Assembly (NCBI RefSeq): GCF_010731115.1
Contig: NZ_AP022616.1
Span: forward strand, 2,914,001-2,978,000
Reading direction: 5' to 3'
DNA length: 64,000 bases
DNA from: Mycolicibacterium phocaicum
GTDB taxonomy: Bacteria; Actinomycetota; Actinomycetes; Mycobacteriales; Mycobacteriaceae
In this document: positions 44,739 to 53,835 of the stretch, piece after piece
Layout of the letters: every line of letters begins with the position of its first letter
How positions within the stretch are numbered: the first letter of the stretch is position 1
The notes under the pieces: model-generated
What the model was told of the DNA's origin: nothing
The model's database searches: none
Seen by the model: only the letters and a program-made list of their open reading frames with translations
Translations under genes and position numbers: made by a program

Positions 44739-46301
44739 ATGGCGGAGACCGGACCTCCAGAAGGTTGCCACCTGACCTCGTTGTGGTTGGCCGACCGCGA
44801 GATGTCGCCGACTTCGCCGCCGTCGCCGGAGTCGACGGATATGGCGTCACCCGCCGACGTGGTCGTGATCGGCGCCGGCATCGCCGGGCTGACCACCGCG
44901 GTGCTACTGGCCCGGGCGGGCAAGAACGTCACGGTCGTCGAGGCACGGCATGTGGGTGCCGGCACAACGGGCAACACCTCCGGTAAATTGAGCGTGCTGC
45001 AGGGCAGCAAGCTGGCGCGCATCGCCGCCAAGCACAACGCGGATGTGCTGCGCGACTATGTCCGCGGTAACGCCGAGGGCCGTGACTGGCTGGTGCGGCA
45101 TTGCGAGAATCACGCGATCCCGTGGCAGGCCGAACCCGACCATGCCTACGCCCAGACGGTCTCCGGCATCGCCACCGCGCGCGATACGTTCAGCGCCTGC
45201 CAGGAAGCGGGATTGACGCGAGCCGAGTGGATCGACACCGCCGATGTCCCATTTCCCTTCCACGGCGGCGTACGGCTGCGTGATCAAGCGCAGCTCGACC
45301 CGATGCCCCTGCTGAACAGTCTGGCGGTCGAACTCGAAACACACGGCGGCACGCTGTTGCAGGGCGTGCGCGCCGTGTCGGTGGCCGACGACGGACTGTT
45401 ACGCGTGGCGTTGCGAGCAACACACCCCACCGTCGATACCGCCGGATCCGAGATGTCGGTCACCGCACACCGGTGCATCCTGGCAACCGGGACGCCGATC
45501 CTGGATCGCGGCGGATTCTTCGCCCGGCTGACGGCAAAACGCTCCTACTGCATGGCATTTGACGTCGCTCGCGAGGCGACGGGCGGCATGTTCATCTCGG
45601 TCGATTCACCCACCCGGTCGGTGCGCTACGCACCCACCGCGGCCGGCGAGAAGCTCATCGTCGGTGGTGCCGGCCATCCGGTGGGCCGTGGGCACGCGCC
45701 CGCACATGACGTGGCCGAACTCGCCAAGTGGGCGGAGCTGCACTATCCGGGCGCCCATCCGACACACTTCTGGTCGGCACAGGACTATTCGCCCGTCGAT
45801 GAGTTGCCGTACGTCGGTCCACTGCTTCCTGGTTACGAAAAAATCCGGGTGGCAACAGGTTTCGACAAGTGGGGCCTGACCAACGGCGTTGCGGCGGCGC
45901 TGGCCCTGTCGGCACAGCTACTCGGTGGCCACATCGAGTGGGCGCGCGCGTTCGCCAGTTGGAGTCCGCACGAACTGCGCGGCATGACTGCCGCGCTGCG
46001 CGCGAATCTCGAGGTCGGACTGAACCTGGCCAAAGGCTGGATCGCCCCGATCGCCACCTCGCCGGATGGCCTCGCCGAAGGTGCCGGAGTGGTCAGCGGT
46101 CCCCCGTGGCAGTTGCGCGCCAACAGCCTGGTCGACGGACAACAACGCTCCGTGTCGGCGATCTGTCCGCACCTGGGCGGCGTGGTGCGGTGGAACGATG
46201 CGGACCGGGCCTGGGAGTGCCCGCTACACGGCTCGCGGTTCGCGCCTGACGGGCGACTTCTGGAGGGGCCCGCGACCCGCGGACTCTCGGAGAAAGCCTG
46301 A
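44739..46301 (+). CDS. FAD-dependent oxidoreductase with C-terminal Rieske 2Fe-2S domain
   Basis: The 520-residue protein begins with ~35 residues of linker and then a DAO-type FAD domain: ADVVVIGAGIAGLTTAVLLARAGKNVTVVEA, TTGNTSGKLSVLQGSKL, and LPYVGPLLPGYEKIRVATGFDKWGLTNG near 375. A Rieske cluster follows at the C-terminus with both ligand pairs, CPHLGGVV and CPLHGSRF. This architecture is known in bacteria without a fixed substrate. It starts two bases after the hemophore-like gene, so the pair is an operon and may act on heme or its iron. That function is inference. Confidence 0.87.
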   Translation: MAETGPPEGCHLTSLWLADREMSPTSPPSPESTDMASPADVVVIGAGIAGLTTAVLLARAGKNVTVVEARHVGAGTTGNTSGKLSVLQGSKLARIAAKHNADVLRDYVRGNAEGRDWLVRHCENHAIPWQAEPDHAYAQTVSGIATARDTFSACQEAGLTRAEWIDTADVPFPFHGGVRLRDQAQLDPMPLLNSLAVELETHGGTLLQGVRAVSVADDGLLRVALRATHPTVDTAGSEMSVTAHRCILATGTPILDRGGFFARLTAKRSYCMAFDVAREATGGMFISVDSPTRSVRYAPTAAGEKLIVGGAGHPVGRGHAPAHDVAELAKWAELHYPGAHPTHFWSAQDYSPVDELPYVGPLLPGYEKIRVATGFDKWGLTNGVAAALALSAQLLGGHIEWARAFASWSPHELRGMTAALRANLEVGLNLAKGWIAPIATSPDGLAEGAGVVSGPPWQLRANSLVDGQQRSVSAICPHLGGVVRWNDADRAWECPLHGSRFAPDGRLLEGPATRGLSEKA

Positions 46302-46334
46302 CCTCATCAACCGCGCGAACTGGTCAGCCGGCCG

Positions 46335-46673
46335 TCACTTCGGCCGGTTGCGCCGGTCGGCAGCGCTGCGCAGCGCGCTGTTGTCATCCTCCAATTCGAG
46401 GATCCTGCCGATTCCCGCGATGTTGACGCCGGAGGCGACCAGGGCGACGATGCGCCCGATCCGGGCCACGTCGTCTGCGCTGTAGCGGCGGGTACCGCCA
46501 TCGGTGCGCGCCGGCGCGAGAAGCCCATGGCGTTCCCACAGCCGCAGCGATTGTGTTGGCGCGCCGGAAAGTTCGGCAGCGACCGTGATCCCGTAGACCG
46601 CATGATCAGATGCCGGACCCGCGGCGGAGGGTCCTGCGTTCGGCGGCATCAGCCGGCGATCTGCATCGTTCAT
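46335..46673 (-). CDS. MerR family regulator, HspR-like
   Basis: The 112-residue protein has the MerR winged helix with HspR flavour: VYGITVAAELSGAPTQSLRLWERHGLLAPARTDGG, then TRRYSADDVARIGRIVALVASGVNIAGIGRILELEDDN, close to the heat-shock repressor HspR. No chaperone gene is adjacent, and no clear HAIR element (CTTGAGT-N7-ACTCAAG) is present upstream, so it may control something else. It converges on the FAD/Rieske gene with a 33-bp gap and faces a small gene and long palindrome on the other side. Confidence 0.85.
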   Translation of the reverse strand: MNDADRRLMPPNAGPSAAGPASDHAVYGITVAAELSGAPTQSLRLWERHGLLAPARTDGGTRRYSADDVARIGRIVALVASGVNIAGIGRILELEDDNSALRSAADRRNRPK

Positions 46674-46720
46674 GAGATTTCCTGTTCCACTACTTGCATT
46701 GAATCATGGCACAGTGCTAT

Positions 46721-46732
46721 ATAGAAATCTAT
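46721..46732. promoter_or_regulatory. Palindrome ATAGA-AA-TCTAT upstream of the MerR gene
   Basis: This 12-bp interrupted palindrome lies in an AT-rich stretch 48 bp upstream of the MerR start, inside the probable divergent promoter region. It is a candidate site for the MerR protein, which usually binds between -35 and -10. Confidence 0.35.
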
Positions 46733-46791
46733 GTCAATCAAAACAGATTATCTACCCTGAGCCGCATAGGTGGTAAACGAAAGGTGGTGAG

Positions 46792-46824
46792 GTGACCGCC
46801 ATGGGGCCCGGCCTTCCCGGCTGA
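46792..46824 (+). CDS. Possible 10-codon leader ORF with a strong ribosome site
   Basis: GTG at 46792 opens VTAMGPGLPG and a TGA stop. It follows GAAAGGTGGTGAGG, a purine-rich site better than that of many genes here, and ends 12 bases before a 45-bp palindrome. It may be a translated leader. The peptide is too short for coding statistics, so it rests on context alone. Confidence 0.3.
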   Translation: MTAMGPGLPG

Positions 46825-46835
46825 GCTGACGAACA

Positions 46836-46880
46836 TGAGCTTGTGTGTCAGATCCGGTCCGGATGTGACACACAAGCTCA
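46836..46880. repeat. 45-bp near-perfect palindrome upstream of a small gene
   Basis: The arms TGAGCTTGTGTGTCA (46836-46850) and TGACACACAAGCTCA (46866-46880) are exact complements. The 15-base centre is itself palindromic (ATCCGG-T-CCGGAT) with only one mismatched pair at its edge. It lies between divergent genes, so it is not a simple convergent terminator. It could be a leader hairpin, an operator or the end of a short transcript. Confidence 0.7.
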
Positions 46881-46931
46881 GCCCCGGCGCCCGGACCGAC
46901 CACGGGCTTCAGAACGCTTGGAGCACAGGAG

Positions 46932-47219
46932 ATGTCAGCAGAGAAGCAGGAATTGCGTCTCGCATACCTCGAGCGCATCAGCGCCGCGCACCAGGCGCTG
47001 CGCGCCGCCCAGACCGAACTGCGCGAGGCTGTCGAGGCGGCATATGCCGCCGGCCAAACCTGGGACGTCATCGCAACAGCGTTGAGCAACAACGTATCTC
47101 CCGCGACCGATACGTTCGATGACATTCCCAGCATCGATGCCGTCGTGCAGACGGTTCTCGGGATGGACGACGCCGGTCCACCGGGCGGCGAACAGACGTC
47201 GGCAGCCGGTCTGCAGTGA
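46932..47219 (+). CDS. Small helical protein of unknown function (95 aa)
   Basis: The first ~60 residues are a long amphipathic helix (SAEKQELRLAYLERISAAHQ, then ALRAAQTELREAVEAAYAAG) followed by QTWDVIATAL, a stretch like the start of a helix-turn-helix. The last third is Asp/Gly-rich and probably unstructured. ACAGGAG lies four to five bases before the ATG. A palindrome and a short ORF precede it, and it converges on the PknK-like gene with a 19-bp gap. I recognise no family. Confidence 0.7.
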   Translation: MSAEKQELRLAYLERISAAHQALRAAQTELREAVEAAYAAGQTWDVIATALSNNVSPATDTFDDIPSIDAVVQTVLGMDDAGPPGGEQTSAAGLQ

Positions 47220-47238
47220 CAGCGGGCCACCAGGCAAA

Positions 47239-50200
47239 TCAACCCGCGTGGTGCAGCGAAGCTGCCTCGAGCTGGTGGACGAAGTCACTGATACCGGCCG
47301 CAGTGGCGACGTCAACTGTTTCCCAGCCGACCGCGACGTCATGCGCGACGCGCAGCACTGCCGGCCCCTCGTCGATGAGGAGCCGGCTCAACCCGAGCGC
47401 AGCACAGGTTTTCAGCGCCGGGGCCAGCACCCACTGAGCTTTTTCGTCCTGCCCGGCGGCCGCGAGACACTGGGCATATTGAACCCTGGCCTGCAGGCGC
47501 GCCCGCGGCCGCTGCAGCTTGTCGGTGTGGTCGAGCCGGGCCCGGGCCCGTTCGCACGCCGACGCCAATGCCGCAGGCTGCCCGTCGCGCAGTAGCAGCC
47601 TGATCTGTGCGTCTTCTCTGAATTCTGCTGTCAGATCTCTGCTTTCGTCGAGGTCCTGCACGCCGTATGCCATGACGCGACGCGTCAGCGCCGAGTCGAT
47701 CTCCTTGCCGGACAGCGCCGCGACGCGAATGTGCGTCAGCACCAGTCCCGCTTCCAACCGCGGCAACCCCAGCGCCCGGGCATGGCCGATACCTTCCGAC
47801 AGTCGGAGCTCGGCACCGGCCGTGTCGCCGCGGGCACTCATGGCATAGGCACCCGCGCGATAGGTCGCGAGCATCACGTCCACGATGCCGCCCTCCACGC
47901 CGAGGGCGTACGCGTCGTCGAGCAGAACCTGCGCCTCGTCGAGTTGCCCACGCTCGTATAGCAATTCACCCAGCAGCGCCCCGGCGAGTTTGGCGATGTG
48001 GGTCGGATGCCCGGACGGCGACAGGGCGATCCTGATCGCGTGCCGCAGATGCGCCTCGGCGCCGGCGACATCGAGTTGCTCGTTGGCGGCGAGGGCGGCG
48101 ATGAGGTAGCCGTAGCCGACGGTCATCGGCCCCGCGATGGACCGGCGGTATTTGTGCCCCCATCGGTGCCAGCGCAGTGCCCCGTCGAAGTCGAATTTGC
48201 GCAGCGCGACGTAGGAGAGGGTGTAGGCCGCTCGGCACAGCACGAACGGCGCCAGGGTGTCGGTTCGGGCCACACAGGCCTGCGCCGCTGTTTCGGTGAA
48301 TGCATCGATGTGGTCGGCATGCCCGGCCATCACCACGCGCAGCAGATCCAATTCGCAACGGACATCGTCAATTTCGTCGTCGCCGAGCAGGTCGATGTTG
48401 TCTTCGGCCAACTGCAGCGCGTCGGCCACAGCGGCAGGCCGGCGGAGGATCACGTTGGCCCACGCCAGGTTGGCCTGCAGCCGCGGCCGCTCCTCGGCGA
48501 GATTCGGGGGCAACTTGGCCGCCAGCCCGATCAGCTCCATCAGTTCGCATTGTTCGAGGAGGTCCGGGGACACCTGCTCGACAGCGTCGACCGCTTGTTC
48601 GTCGTCGCCGGCGGCCAGCCAGTGATCGACGGCGTCGTTGTACATCCGGTGCTTCGTGAACCACTGTGCGGCCGTTCGATTCAACGCCACGACCCGGTCC
48701 TCGTCGTCGCGCTTCAACCGGTGCCGAAGGTGGTCCGCGAACAGATTGGCGTATCGGAACCACGTCCCGTCGGGGTCGGTCCGCCGCAGGAACAGGTCCC
48801 GCCGCTCGATGTCCTCGAGCATTTCCCGGCTGCGCGGACGGCCCGTGAGCGCAGTTGCCAGGCCACTGCAGATCTGTTTCGTGATGCACGTCGCCGACAG
48901 GAACTCGACGAGTTCGGGTTCCAGGCTGTCCAGCACGTTGGACGTCAGGTAGTCGCCGATGACCTTGTCCGAGCCGGAGAGCCGGCCGACGAGGGCGGCA
49001 GCATCGCCGCCGTCCCGCAGGCTCAGCGATGCCAGCTGCAAGGCGGCAGGCCAGCCGTCGGTCGACTCTTCGAGGTCGGCCACGACGGCCGCGGGCAGGT
49101 CCAGGCCGCACCGGTCGACCAGGAGCGTCCGGGCCTCGCCGAGATCGAATCGGAGCTGCGACGCGTCGATCTCGACCAGTTCACCCTGCACACCCAGGGT
49201 GCCCAGCGGCAGCCCGGTGCCGGCCCGGCCGGCCACGATCAGGTACAGGTGATGGCAGCCGTTCTCGAGCAGATAAGCCAGCGTGTCCAGGCTGTCGGCG
49301 CTGGTGACGCGATGCCACTCATCGATCAGCAGGGCCAGCGTCTGCTTGTGGGAGTGCAGCCACTCGATCAACAGGTTGGGCACCTGCCGCAGTGCGGAGT
49401 CCGGCCGTTCATCGAATTCCTGCTGCAACGCGTCCGCGAGCTCGGGCAACACGACACGCACCGCGCCGATCAGATGGGCCACGAACCAGAAGGCATTGTC
49501 GTCGTCGGCATCGACAGTCAGCCAGGCCGCCGGCACACCGTCGCGGACCAGCGCCTCGACCCACTGCGTCGCCAGCACGGTCTTGCCATAGCCTGCCGGC
49601 CCGTGGATGAGCACCAGCTTCGGCCTGCGCCCGGCACCGAGGCGGTCCAGGATGCGCCGGCGCGGCACCGACGGGCGGCTGAAAGTCGGCGGCCGAAACC
49701 TGGCCGGTGAACTGGGCGGATAGGTCGACCGTCCGGAACCGTCGGTCCGTAGTCCGATTCCTCCGGTAGAGCGTCCGCCAGTGTCCGGCGACGATTCCAC
49801 CCCGGCGTACTCGACTTCCGGCAGCTCCAGCGGCACGTCGGCGATGTTCAGTCCGATGCGCACACCCGCGGCCCGCAACAACTCGCCGAACTCCGCGGCC
49901 GTCGCGGGGCGCTGTGCGGGATCGACGTTCAGCCCCTGCTCGAGGACGGTGCAGACGGCGTCGGCAACGCCGTTCGCGCGAAGGTCCGGCACCGGTCCGG
50001 CGAGCACCCGCCGGGCGAACGCGATGGGGTTCTCCCCCTTCTGGAACTGGAACGGCGGCTCCCCCTTGATCAGGGTGAAGACGGTGGCCGCCAGCCCGTA
50101 GATGTCCACGCCGGCCGTGGGCGTCGCGCCTTCGAACAGCTCCGGCGCGGTGTACGACGGCGATCCGACGAAAACGTTCATCGTGGCCTCGCGGCCGCCC

Positions 50201-50748
50201 GCGATGCGCGCGATGCCGAAGTCGCACAGCTGCGGCTCCCCGTACGCCGAAAGAAGTACGTTGGGCGGCTTGATATCTCGGTGCAGTACGCCGGCGCGGT
50301 GCGCGGTTTCCAGCGCTCCCGACAGTCGCACTCCGACCGTCAGCGCCTCCCCGACGGCCAGCGGGCCGTGCTGCCGGATCCATGCCGACAGCGTGTTCCG
50401 GCCGAGGTACGGCATGACGATGAACGGGCGCCCCGTGAACGTCAGCCCGCTGTGCAGCACCGGCACGATGTTCGGGTGACCTGACACGCGGCCCATGGCC
50501 CGCTGCTCACGTTCGAAATTCTCGAGGTCGACGTCGTCCGAGTCGGCGTTGAGGACCTTGATCGCGACGACCCGGTCCAGCGACGGCTGGCGACACCGGT
50601 AGACGACACCGAACCCACCGCGTCCGACGGGCTCGGCGCCGTAGAAGCCCTCGCCTTCGAGTTCCGCGACGATGCCGGTCGCGACGCCGCGTTGCGTTTC
50701 GTCGGGTTCTGACACGTCGGGGGCCTTCGGCTCGGTTGCTGTCGTCAC
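47239..50748 (-). CDS. PknK-like Ser/Thr protein kinase fused to a MalT-type ATPase/TPR regulator
   Basis: The 1169-residue protein joins a Hanks-type kinase (~25-290) to a STAND ATPase and long helical TPR region, the architecture of PknK (Rv3080c). The kinase is complete: VGRGGFGVVYRCRQPSLDRVVAIKVL, HRDIKPPNVLL, CDFGIARIAGG and GSPSYTAPELF. The ATPase has Walker A IHGPAGYGKTVLATQWVEAL near 405. Unlike LuxR-type relatives I see no obvious C-terminal HTH, as in PknK. GTG 50748 is favoured; TTG 50823 in frame adds 25 residues of weak composition. In M. tuberculosis PknK acts on VirS and the mymA lipid genes, and a lipid-gene operon lies 3 kb away here. Confidence 0.87.
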   Translation of the reverse strand: MTTATEPKAPDVSEPDETQRGVATGIVAELEGEGFYGAEPVGRGGFGVVYRCRQPSLDRVVAIKVLNADSDDVDLENFEREQRAMGRVSGHPNIVPVLHSGLTFTGRPFIVMPYLGRNTLSAWIRQHGPLAVGEALTVGVRLSGALETAHRAGVLHRDIKPPNVLLSAYGEPQLCDFGIARIAGGREATMNVFVGSPSYTAPELFEGATPTAGVDIYGLAATVFTLIKGEPPFQFQKGENPIAFARRVLAGPVPDLRANGVADAVCTVLEQGLNVDPAQRPATAAEFGELLRAAGVRIGLNIADVPLELPEVEYAGVESSPDTGGRSTGGIGLRTDGSGRSTYPPSSPARFRPPTFSRPSVPRRRILDRLGAGRRPKLVLIHGPAGYGKTVLATQWVEALVRDGVPAAWLTVDADDDNAFWFVAHLIGAVRVVLPELADALQQEFDERPDSALRQVPNLLIEWLHSHKQTLALLIDEWHRVTSADSLDTLAYLLENGCHHLYLIVAGRAGTGLPLGTLGVQGELVEIDASQLRFDLGEARTLLVDRCGLDLPAAVVADLEESTDGWPAALQLASLSLRDGGDAAALVGRLSGSDKVIGDYLTSNVLDSLEPELVEFLSATCITKQICSGLATALTGRPRSREMLEDIERRDLFLRRTDPDGTWFRYANLFADHLRHRLKRDDEDRVVALNRTAAQWFTKHRMYNDAVDHWLAAGDDEQAVDAVEQVSPDLLEQCELMELIGLAAKLPPNLAEERPRLQANLAWANVILRRPAAVADALQLAEDNIDLLGDDEIDDVRCELDLLRVVMAGHADHIDAFTETAAQACVARTDTLAPFVLCRAAYTLSYVALRKFDFDGALRWHRWGHKYRRSIAGPMTVGYGYLIAALAANEQLDVAGAEAHLRHAIRIALSPSGHPTHIAKLAGALLGELLYERGQLDEAQVLLDDAYALGVEGGIVDVMLATYRAGAYAMSARGDTAGAELRLSEGIGHARALGLPRLEAGLVLTHIRVAALSGKEIDSALTRRVMAYGVQDLDESRDLTAEFREDAQIRLLLRDGQPAALASACERARARLDHTDKLQRPRARLQARVQYAQCLAAAGQDEKAQWVLAPALKTCAALGLSRLLIDEGPAVLRVAHDVAVGWETVDVATAAGISDFVHQLEAASLHHAG

Positions 50749-50972
50749 CCTCAATTGTCGGCGCGGCAGGCCGGAATGGGGGCCACCCGCGGAAATTGAT
50801 GTCCCTTTGTTCCTCAGAGACAACGATTCGGGGCGAGATCGCCAAAAGATTGTCTCGGCGGTACCTGGGTCGCCGCGCGCCCGCGCCGTACCGTTCTGGT
50901 ATCAGCTTCCCGTTGCGAGAGCCCCAAATGCCAACGGAACAAATATCTTTCACCGACCACAGGAGTACTGCC

Positions 50973-51176
50973 ATGTTCGAACCCAGCTTCATCATCGACG
51001 CTGTCGTCCTCTTCGCCATCGGCCTGTGGCCGCTGCTGCTGGTCGTCACCGCCGCGGGAGTCCGTTGGTTCAACGCCCGCCGCAGCGCCGCCGCTGCCGC
51101 CGTCCACTCGGCCGCGTTGCCGCACGTCGCGGTGCCGGCACGCGCGCGCACCCTGGCCTACGCCGCCGGCCAGTGA
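50973..51176 (+). CDS. Small single-pass membrane protein (67 aa)
   Basis: The protein begins MFEPSFIIDAVVLFAIGLWP and has one strong membrane helix over residues 6-31, then an Arg/Ala-rich soluble end (FNARRSAAAAAVHSAALPH). AGGAG lies seven bases before ATG 50973. It is transcribed away from the kinase gene. The helix plus positive tail suggests a small inner-membrane protein. Function unknown. Confidence 0.65.
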   Translation: MFEPSFIIDAVVLFAIGLWPLLLVVTAAGVRWFNARRSAAAAAVHSAALPHVAVPARARTLAYAAGQ

Positions 51177-51254
51177 CGAATTGACGATTCAGTCAGTCGC
51201 GGGTCGCACCCGCATTCGCAGATAGGCACGTCCGCGAAGCCATAGAGTCGGGCG

Positions 51255-52523
51255 ATGTCGCGAAGCCACGACACCGGCACCCTCGCCACCGAAACCGCGG
51301 CCCTGATCATGGGCCGATTGAGCGACAAGCTGCCCGCCATGACCCGCTCCATCCAGGAGCTGCTCGCCCACGAGCGATCGGAAATGGCCGGCGACGGCGA
51401 GTTGATGGCCCTGCTCTACGACGCCGTGCAGGGCAATCTCGAAGCGTTCTTCCCCGCCATCCGCCACGGCATCCCCATCGAGCGCATCGCCCCACCCACG
51501 GCTGCGCTGGAGCACGCGCGCCGGATGGCCCAGCGCGGCACCGATGTCGACGAATTGGTGCGGGCGTACCGGCTCGGTCACCACAGTGTCCTCAAATTGG
51601 TCCTCGATGAGGTGCGGGCCGCAAAACTCGATGCTGAGCTGGGATTGCAGGTCTTCGAAGAGATCGCGGCCGGCTCATTCGCGTACATCGACCAGGTGTC
51701 GCACCAGGTGGTGACGGCCTACCAGGTCGAACGCGATCGATGGCTGTCCAACCGGAACCAGATGCGGGCACTGCGCGTGCGCGAGGTGCTCGACGGCGGC
51801 GATCTCGACATCGATGAGACGACCGACCTCATCCGCTACCCGCTCCGCCGGGTGCATCTCGCACTCATCGTGTGGTGCGCGGAGCATGCCGACGGCGACG
51901 AACTGGCCACCATGGAGCGGTTCGTCGCCGAGCTGGCAGTTGTTCTGGGCGCCCGTGAGCGCCCCTTGTTCGTCGCGTCGGACCGGACAACGGGATGGGC
52001 GTGGGTTCCGTTACCCGCTGACGCCGACGATCCTGTGGGCCGGATCCGTGCGGTCGTCCGGTCGCGCCGGGACGCGCCCTGGCTGGCCACGGGCAACCCG
52101 CTGGAGGGCCTCGCCGGATTCCGCGACTCACACCGCCAGGCCGTCACCGCCAGGGCGGTCGCGATGGCGCCGGGCGCACCGCCACGGCCGGTCACGGCCG
52201 CCAACGAACCGGGACTCATGGTCGCAGCACAGTTCGGCGCCGACCTCGAACATGCCCGCTCGTGGGTCGGCCAGGTCCTCGGCCCGCTGGCCGCCAACAC
52301 CGACAACGACGAACGGCTACGGGAGACCCTGCGCGGGTTCCTGCGCAACAGCTCCAGCTTCAAATCCAGCGCCGACGAGCTGCACCTGCACGTCAACTCG
52401 GTGAAGTACCGCGTCCAGCGCGCCATCGAGCGCCGCGGCAGATCGATCGAAGAAGACCGCATCGACGTGGAAGTCGCACTGCTGCTTTGCCATTGGTTCG
52501 GCGCCGGCGTTCTCGCTCCTTAA
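51255..52523 (+). CDS. PucR/CdaR-type transcriptional regulator
   Basis: The 422-residue protein has an N-terminal helical sensory region (AALIMGRLSDKLPAMTRSIQELLAHE), a middle GGDEF-like domain, and the C-terminal PucR helix-turn-helix: ERLRETLRGFLRNSSSFKSSADELHLHVNSVKYRVQRA, with the hallmark LHVNSVKYRVQRAIE. Many mycobacteria carry numerous such proteins, usually controlling adjacent catabolic genes. The target here is not evident; the next gene encodes a small dimeric-barrel-like protein 108 bp downstream. Confidence 0.88.
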   Translation: MSRSHDTGTLATETAALIMGRLSDKLPAMTRSIQELLAHERSEMAGDGELMALLYDAVQGNLEAFFPAIRHGIPIERIAPPTAALEHARRMAQRGTDVDELVRAYRLGHHSVLKLVLDEVRAAKLDAELGLQVFEEIAAGSFAYIDQVSHQVVTAYQVERDRWLSNRNQMRALRVREVLDGGDLDIDETTDLIRYPLRRVHLALIVWCAEHADGDELATMERFVAELAVVLGARERPLFVASDRTTGWAWVPLPADADDPVGRIRAVVRSRRDAPWLATGNPLEGLAGFRDSHRQAVTARAVAMAPGAPPRPVTAANEPGLMVAAQFGADLEHARSWVGQVLGPLAANTDNDERLRETLRGFLRNSSSFKSSADELHLHVNSVKYRVQRAIERRGRSIEEDRIDVEVALLLCHWFGAGVLAP

Positions 52524-52631
52524 CGCAACCTGTGGATTCCGGCAAAGCCCGTACACCGGCGGGCTCGACAAGGGACGCTGTGGGGATAACGAGCAGCGCC
52601 ACGGGGCGCTGCCGCAACCGAGGAGCGCTTG

Positions 52632-53252
52632 GTGTACGCACGCTCAACCACGTTTCAGGCCGAGCCGGCGTCGATCGACGCGGGCGTTGCGTACATGCGC
52701 GACACCGTGCTGCCGGCCCTGGAAGAACTAGGTGCGGCGGGGATGTCGCTGATGGTGGACCGGCGCCTGGGGCGGTGCATCGCCACCAGCGCCTGGGAGT
52801 CCGAAGCGGTGATGCACTTGACGGCGCACGCCGCGCGGCCGCTCGGGGAACGCGCCGCTGAGCTGCTGAACGGCACCCGCAAGGAGATCAACGAGTGGGA
52901 GGTCACGGCACTGCACCGCGACCACCGTTCGCCGGAAGGTGCCTGCCTCAGGGTCGCGTGGTTCTCGGTCGAACCGCATCAGGCCGACCTCCTCACCGAC
53001 TTCTACCGCACGTTGGTGCTGCCGTCCCTGGAGAAGCTCGAGGGGTTCTGCAGTGCCAGCCTCCTGCTCGACAAGCCGTCCGGGCGTGCGGTGTCGTCCG
53101 TGACGTTCGACAACGCCGCGGCCCTGGACAACAACCGGGAACAGGCCAGCGCGCTACGCACCGAGAAGCTCGCCCAGCTGGGCGGCAGCTTGGTGGACAT
53201 CTGCGAGTTCGAGCTGGCGATCGCTCACTTGAGGGTGCCCGAGCTGGTTTGA
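52632..53252 (+). CDS. Antibiotic-biosynthesis-monooxygenase-like dimeric alpha/beta-barrel protein
   Basis: The 206-residue protein contains two related ferredoxin-like halves: YARSTTFQAEPASIDAGVAYMRDTVLPALEELGAAG and LRVAWFSVEPHQADLLTDFYRTLVLPSLEKLEG. Each is followed by SLMVDRRLGRCIATSAWES or ASLLLDKPSGRAVSSVTFD, the pattern of ABM-domain proteins. Such folds include heme-degrading and quinone-forming monooxygenases, but no catalytic residues stand out. GTG 52632 is used, with AGGAG six bases upstream. The 3' end overlaps the convergent tetR gene by 28 bp. Confidence 0.72.
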   Translation: MYARSTTFQAEPASIDAGVAYMRDTVLPALEELGAAGMSLMVDRRLGRCIATSAWESEAVMHLTAHAARPLGERAAELLNGTRKEINEWEVTALHRDHRSPEGACLRVAWFSVEPHQADLLTDFYRTLVLPSLEKLEGFCSASLLLDKPSGRAVSSVTFDNAAALDNNREQASALRTEKLAQLGGSLVDICEFELAIAHLRVPELV

Positions 53253-53803
53253 TCGATCGCGCGATAGACCATCTGCTCGTACTCGTTGAAGACCCGGTTG
53301 AAGTCCTTGCGGGTCACCGGTGATCGCCACTGTTGTAACCCGACGAGCAGGGTGATGCCCATGATGGCGAGCGTCTCGGCATGCCGGCGGGTTGCGACGG
53401 CCGGTCGGTAGAGCTCCGTCAGGATTTCCACCCGTCGGGCATCGACGGCTTTCTGCGCCTCTGCGACTTGCGGATTCGCGTGCGCCCAGCCACGGATCGC
53501 CGCCTCGGCATCATGCGGCAGTTTGGCCGCGAGGGTTTTCAAGAGATGGACGCGCGCTGTCAGATCGCTTGGCACCTTGGACAATTCGGCGAGCCGTTCG
53601 GTCTGGGTGCGCTCCCAGAACACGAGGAACTCGGTCACGAAGCCGTCCATACTGCCGAAGTAACCGTAAAACGAACCCGACGTGACGTTGAGCGACTTGC
53701 ACAGCGGCGCGATCTTCAGGCCGGACGGACCCGCGGAACCCAGGAGCTCCATGGCGGCGTTGAAGTAGTCATCGCGCGTCACCGACAGCCGCACTCGTTC
53801 CAC
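53225..53803 (-). CDS. TetR family regulator, last gene of the P450 operon
   Basis: The 192-residue repressor has the helix-turn-helix DDYFNAAMELLGSAGPSGLKIAPLCKSLNVTSGSFYGYFGSMDGFVTEF. It is a clear paralogue of the next TetR (both read TSGSFYGYFGS or TTGSFYGYFGS, then M/L-D-G/D-FV, and share HDAEAAIR/HDTETALR). It lies 32 bp downstream of that gene on the same strand. The usual reading is control of the operon by one or both proteins. Confidence 0.87.
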   Translation of the reverse strand: MERVRLSVTRDDYFNAAMELLGSAGPSGLKIAPLCKSLNVTSGSFYGYFGSMDGFVTEFLVFWERTQTERLAELSKVPSDLTARVHLLKTLAAKLPHDAEAAIRGWAHANPQVAEAQKAVDARRVEILTELYRPAVATRRHAETLAIMGITLLVGLQQWRSPVTRKDFNRVFNEYEQMVYRAIDQTSSGTLK

Positions 53804-53835
53804 CTTTCACTCGCCGGGCCACATCGTAATAGAAC

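Noticed and set aside
46674..46760. HAIR operator (HspR site) upstream of the MerR gene
   Set aside because: CTTGCATTGAATCATG resembles half of it, but the second half CAAG is not at the right spacing.
47998..49710. A 570-codon plus-strand frame inside the PknK-like gene
   Set aside because: It is a mirror of conserved kinase/ATPase coding sequence. It lacks any recognisable domain.
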